This document shows positions 63,099 to 64,000 of a stretch of 64,000 bases of DNA, piece by piece. Position numbers and translations under genes: made by a program. Source of the DNA: Advenella mimigardefordensis DPN7 (lineage in GTDB: Bacteria > Pseudomonadota > Gammaproteobacteria > Burkholderiales > Burkholderiaceae_B); NCBI RefSeq assembly GCF_000521505.1, contig NZ_CP003915.1, positions 1,488,001 through 1,552,000 of the forward strand. Reading direction: 5' to 3'. How positions within the stretch are numbered: position 1 is the first letter of the stretch; every line of letters begins with the position of its first letter. The notes beneath the pieces were generated by a model, which saw only the letters and a list, made by a program, of their open reading frames with translations, made no database searches and was not told where the DNA came from.

Positions 63099-63308
63099 TC
63101 AAAGGTCGCTATTGTGGCGGGACCAGAAGTCATTCACCTGCCTTTCGGCTTCCTCTTTGGTTCGACCATATTTTTCCTGCAGGATGCCTGCCAGCTTTTG
63201 CGCGCTGCCATTGATCTGAGCGACGTCGTCGTCAGTCAGGTCCCCCCACGTTTGTTTCACAGAGCCTTTGATTTGTTCCCATTTACCGGCTGCAATATCT
63301 TTATTCAT
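63099..63308 (-). CDS. CsbD family stress-response protein
   Basis: A 69-residue CsbD-domain protein (MNKDIAAGKWEQIKGSVKQT, then WGDLTDDDVAQINGSAQKLA and a C-terminal WSRHNSDL). Members are small, hydrophilic, helical proteins induced by osmotic, general or envelope stress; their molecular role is unknown. AGGAGCAAAGC lies upstream of the ATG. It is a single-gene unit with its own terminator. Confidence 0.92.
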   Translation of the reverse strand: MNKDIAAGKWEQIKGSVKQTWGDLTDDDVAQINGSAQKLAGILQEKYGRTKEEAERQVNDFWSRHNSDL

Positions 63309-63661
63309 GCTTTGCTCCTGTTTCAGTTAATGTGAAAATCAGCGATTAATACTCTGATACTGAGTCTTCAGCGTAGCACGGGCAAGGCAAGGCCTGCTGT
63401 CATGGATGTAACGCACGGTAAAAGGCGCGCGACATGCGCACGCACCTGTCCACCACAAAAACCTGCCGGCCGTCTCTTTGCCTGGGGCCCGTCGATGCCT
63501 GCTGCTCACCCGCGCGCCGCGCAATCGGACATTGCAGGCGGGGCGGCCGGGCCGCCTGCAACATAACCGAATATAAATAGTTACAATAATCTGCGATCAG
63601 GCCAGCTGGCTTAGCGGGTTCCCTGACATATCGCGCCTGCACGCATGCTGGCATGACGAAA
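63309..63661. other. Intergenic region with one strong GC hairpin
   Basis: I see no gene with convincing features here. TTGCAGGCGG (63532-63541) and CCGCCTGCAA (63552-63561) form a 10-bp perfect stem, about 100 bases after the stop of the dehalogenase gene on the minus strand. It lacks a T-run on either strand. The part near 63310-63370 probably holds the csbD promoter. Confidence 0.45.
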
Positions 63662-64000
63662 TTAGTTTTGCGTGCAGCCAAGTTGTTGCGCCAGGTCATT
63701 CATATCCGTGGCGATCACGTCCCAGTTCTGTTCGGGCTTCAGATCTTTTGTTTGCTGGTCGCCGTGTTCGGTCGGTCGTGGAATAAATGCGGTACGCAGG
63801 CCACAAAGCCGTGCCGCCGCCAGATCGCTATTATGTGCGGCTACCATGCAAATCTGCTCAGGCGATAAATTCAGAATGTCAGCTGTTCGCAAATAGGCTT
63901 GTGGCGCGGGTTTGTATGCCTGGGCAGTTTCCGCCCCAAGGATGGCGTCCCAGGGCAAGCCTGCCCGTTTGGCCATATCAAGCATCAGCCGGATATTGCC
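63662..64000 (-). CDS. Haloacid dehalogenase type II (HAD-IA), C-terminal part
   Basis: The frame is open from the right edge of the window to the stop at 63662; the gene starts beyond the window. The visible 112 residues include GNIRLMLDMAKRAGLPWDAI, AYKPAPQAYLRTADIL with the motif III lysine, and MVAAHNSDLAAARLCGLRTA with the motif IV aspartate, then FIPRPTEHG. This is the C-terminal half of an L-2-haloacid dehalogenase-type HAD hydrolase. The nucleophile aspartate would be in the missing N-terminal part. Such enzymes are widespread in soil betaproteobacteria, and dehalogenation of a specific substrate is not implied. Confidence 0.88.
   Translation of the reverse strand, partial: GNIRLMLDMAKRAGLPWDAILGAETAQAYKPAPQAYLRTADILNLSPEQICMVAAHNSDLAAARLCGLRTAFIPRPTEHGDQQTKDLKPEQNWDVIATDMNDLAQQLGCTQN

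Overview
The window is a gene-dense chromosomal segment of a betaproteobacterium, most likely family Alcaligenaceae. The reasons are a TCA-cycle supercluster in the order I recall from Bordetella and Achromobacter (acnB, prpD, prpC, mdh, GntR regulator, sdhCDAB, sdhE, gltA, then sucA-sucB-lpdA), an elongation factor P carrying Arg32 next to its rhamnosyltransferase gene earP, DUF2863, two Bug/TctC-type binding proteins and a class I PHA locus. Advenella is my best genus guess; that is an inference from gene content, not a database match. I see no tRNA, rRNA, CRISPR array, prophage or intact insertion sequence.

Layout. 1-4.3 kb: end of a DUF533 gene, yajQ, then efp, earP and a DUF2863 gene on the minus strand. 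4.5-9.3 kb: acnA, a PLP aminotransferase and a glyoxalase-fold protein. 9.6-18.7 kb, minus strand: acnB, prpD, prpC and mdh, with a plus-strand anchored protein and two small minus-strand genes between. 18.9-24.7 kb, plus strand: a GntR/UTRA regulator and sdhCDABE-gltA. 24.8-29.1 kb, minus strand: marR with a DNA-alkylation-repair-like gene, then doxX and maeB. 29.6-35.2 kb: the 2-oxoglutarate dehydrogenase operon. 35.4-38 kb: zapE and trpS. 38.1-46.4 kb: a ddpX-dppABCDF-type dipeptide operon ending in an ATM1-like exporter. 46.5-49.6 kb: a Bug protein, a DapA-family lyase/synthase and a second Bug protein. 49.7-57.2 kb: tex, a DinG/YoaA helicase, bamD, rluD and pgeF. 57.3-60.4 kb: phaC, phaB and phaR. 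60.5-64 kb: a GNAT/DUF482 protein, a CobW GTPase, csbD and a partial haloacid dehalogenase.

How the parts work together. Together with genes outside the window, the central block encodes most of the oxidative TCA cycle (citrate synthase, two aconitases, 2-oxoglutarate dehydrogenase, succinate dehydrogenase with its flavinylation factor, malate dehydrogenase), a malic enzyme exit, and two methylcitrate-cycle enzymes. The acnB promoter and the mdh/gntR divergent promoter share an AT-rich palindrome built on TCTTATATAAGA, placed just upstream of the acnB and mdh -35 boxes. I infer that it is the operator of the clustered GntR regulator.

Two genes, acnB and prpC, are each broken by one extra base in an A-run (A6 and A7 on the coding strand). 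They are either homopolymer sequencing errors or recent pseudogenes; acnA and gltA are intact. The other striking structure is at 54.4 kb: a 51-bp palindromic, MITE-like element flanked by the direct repeat GTAA sits inside the loop of a bidirectional terminator. Several intergenic regions carry short tandem repeats (13 bp x4, 11 bp x5, 7 bp x4).
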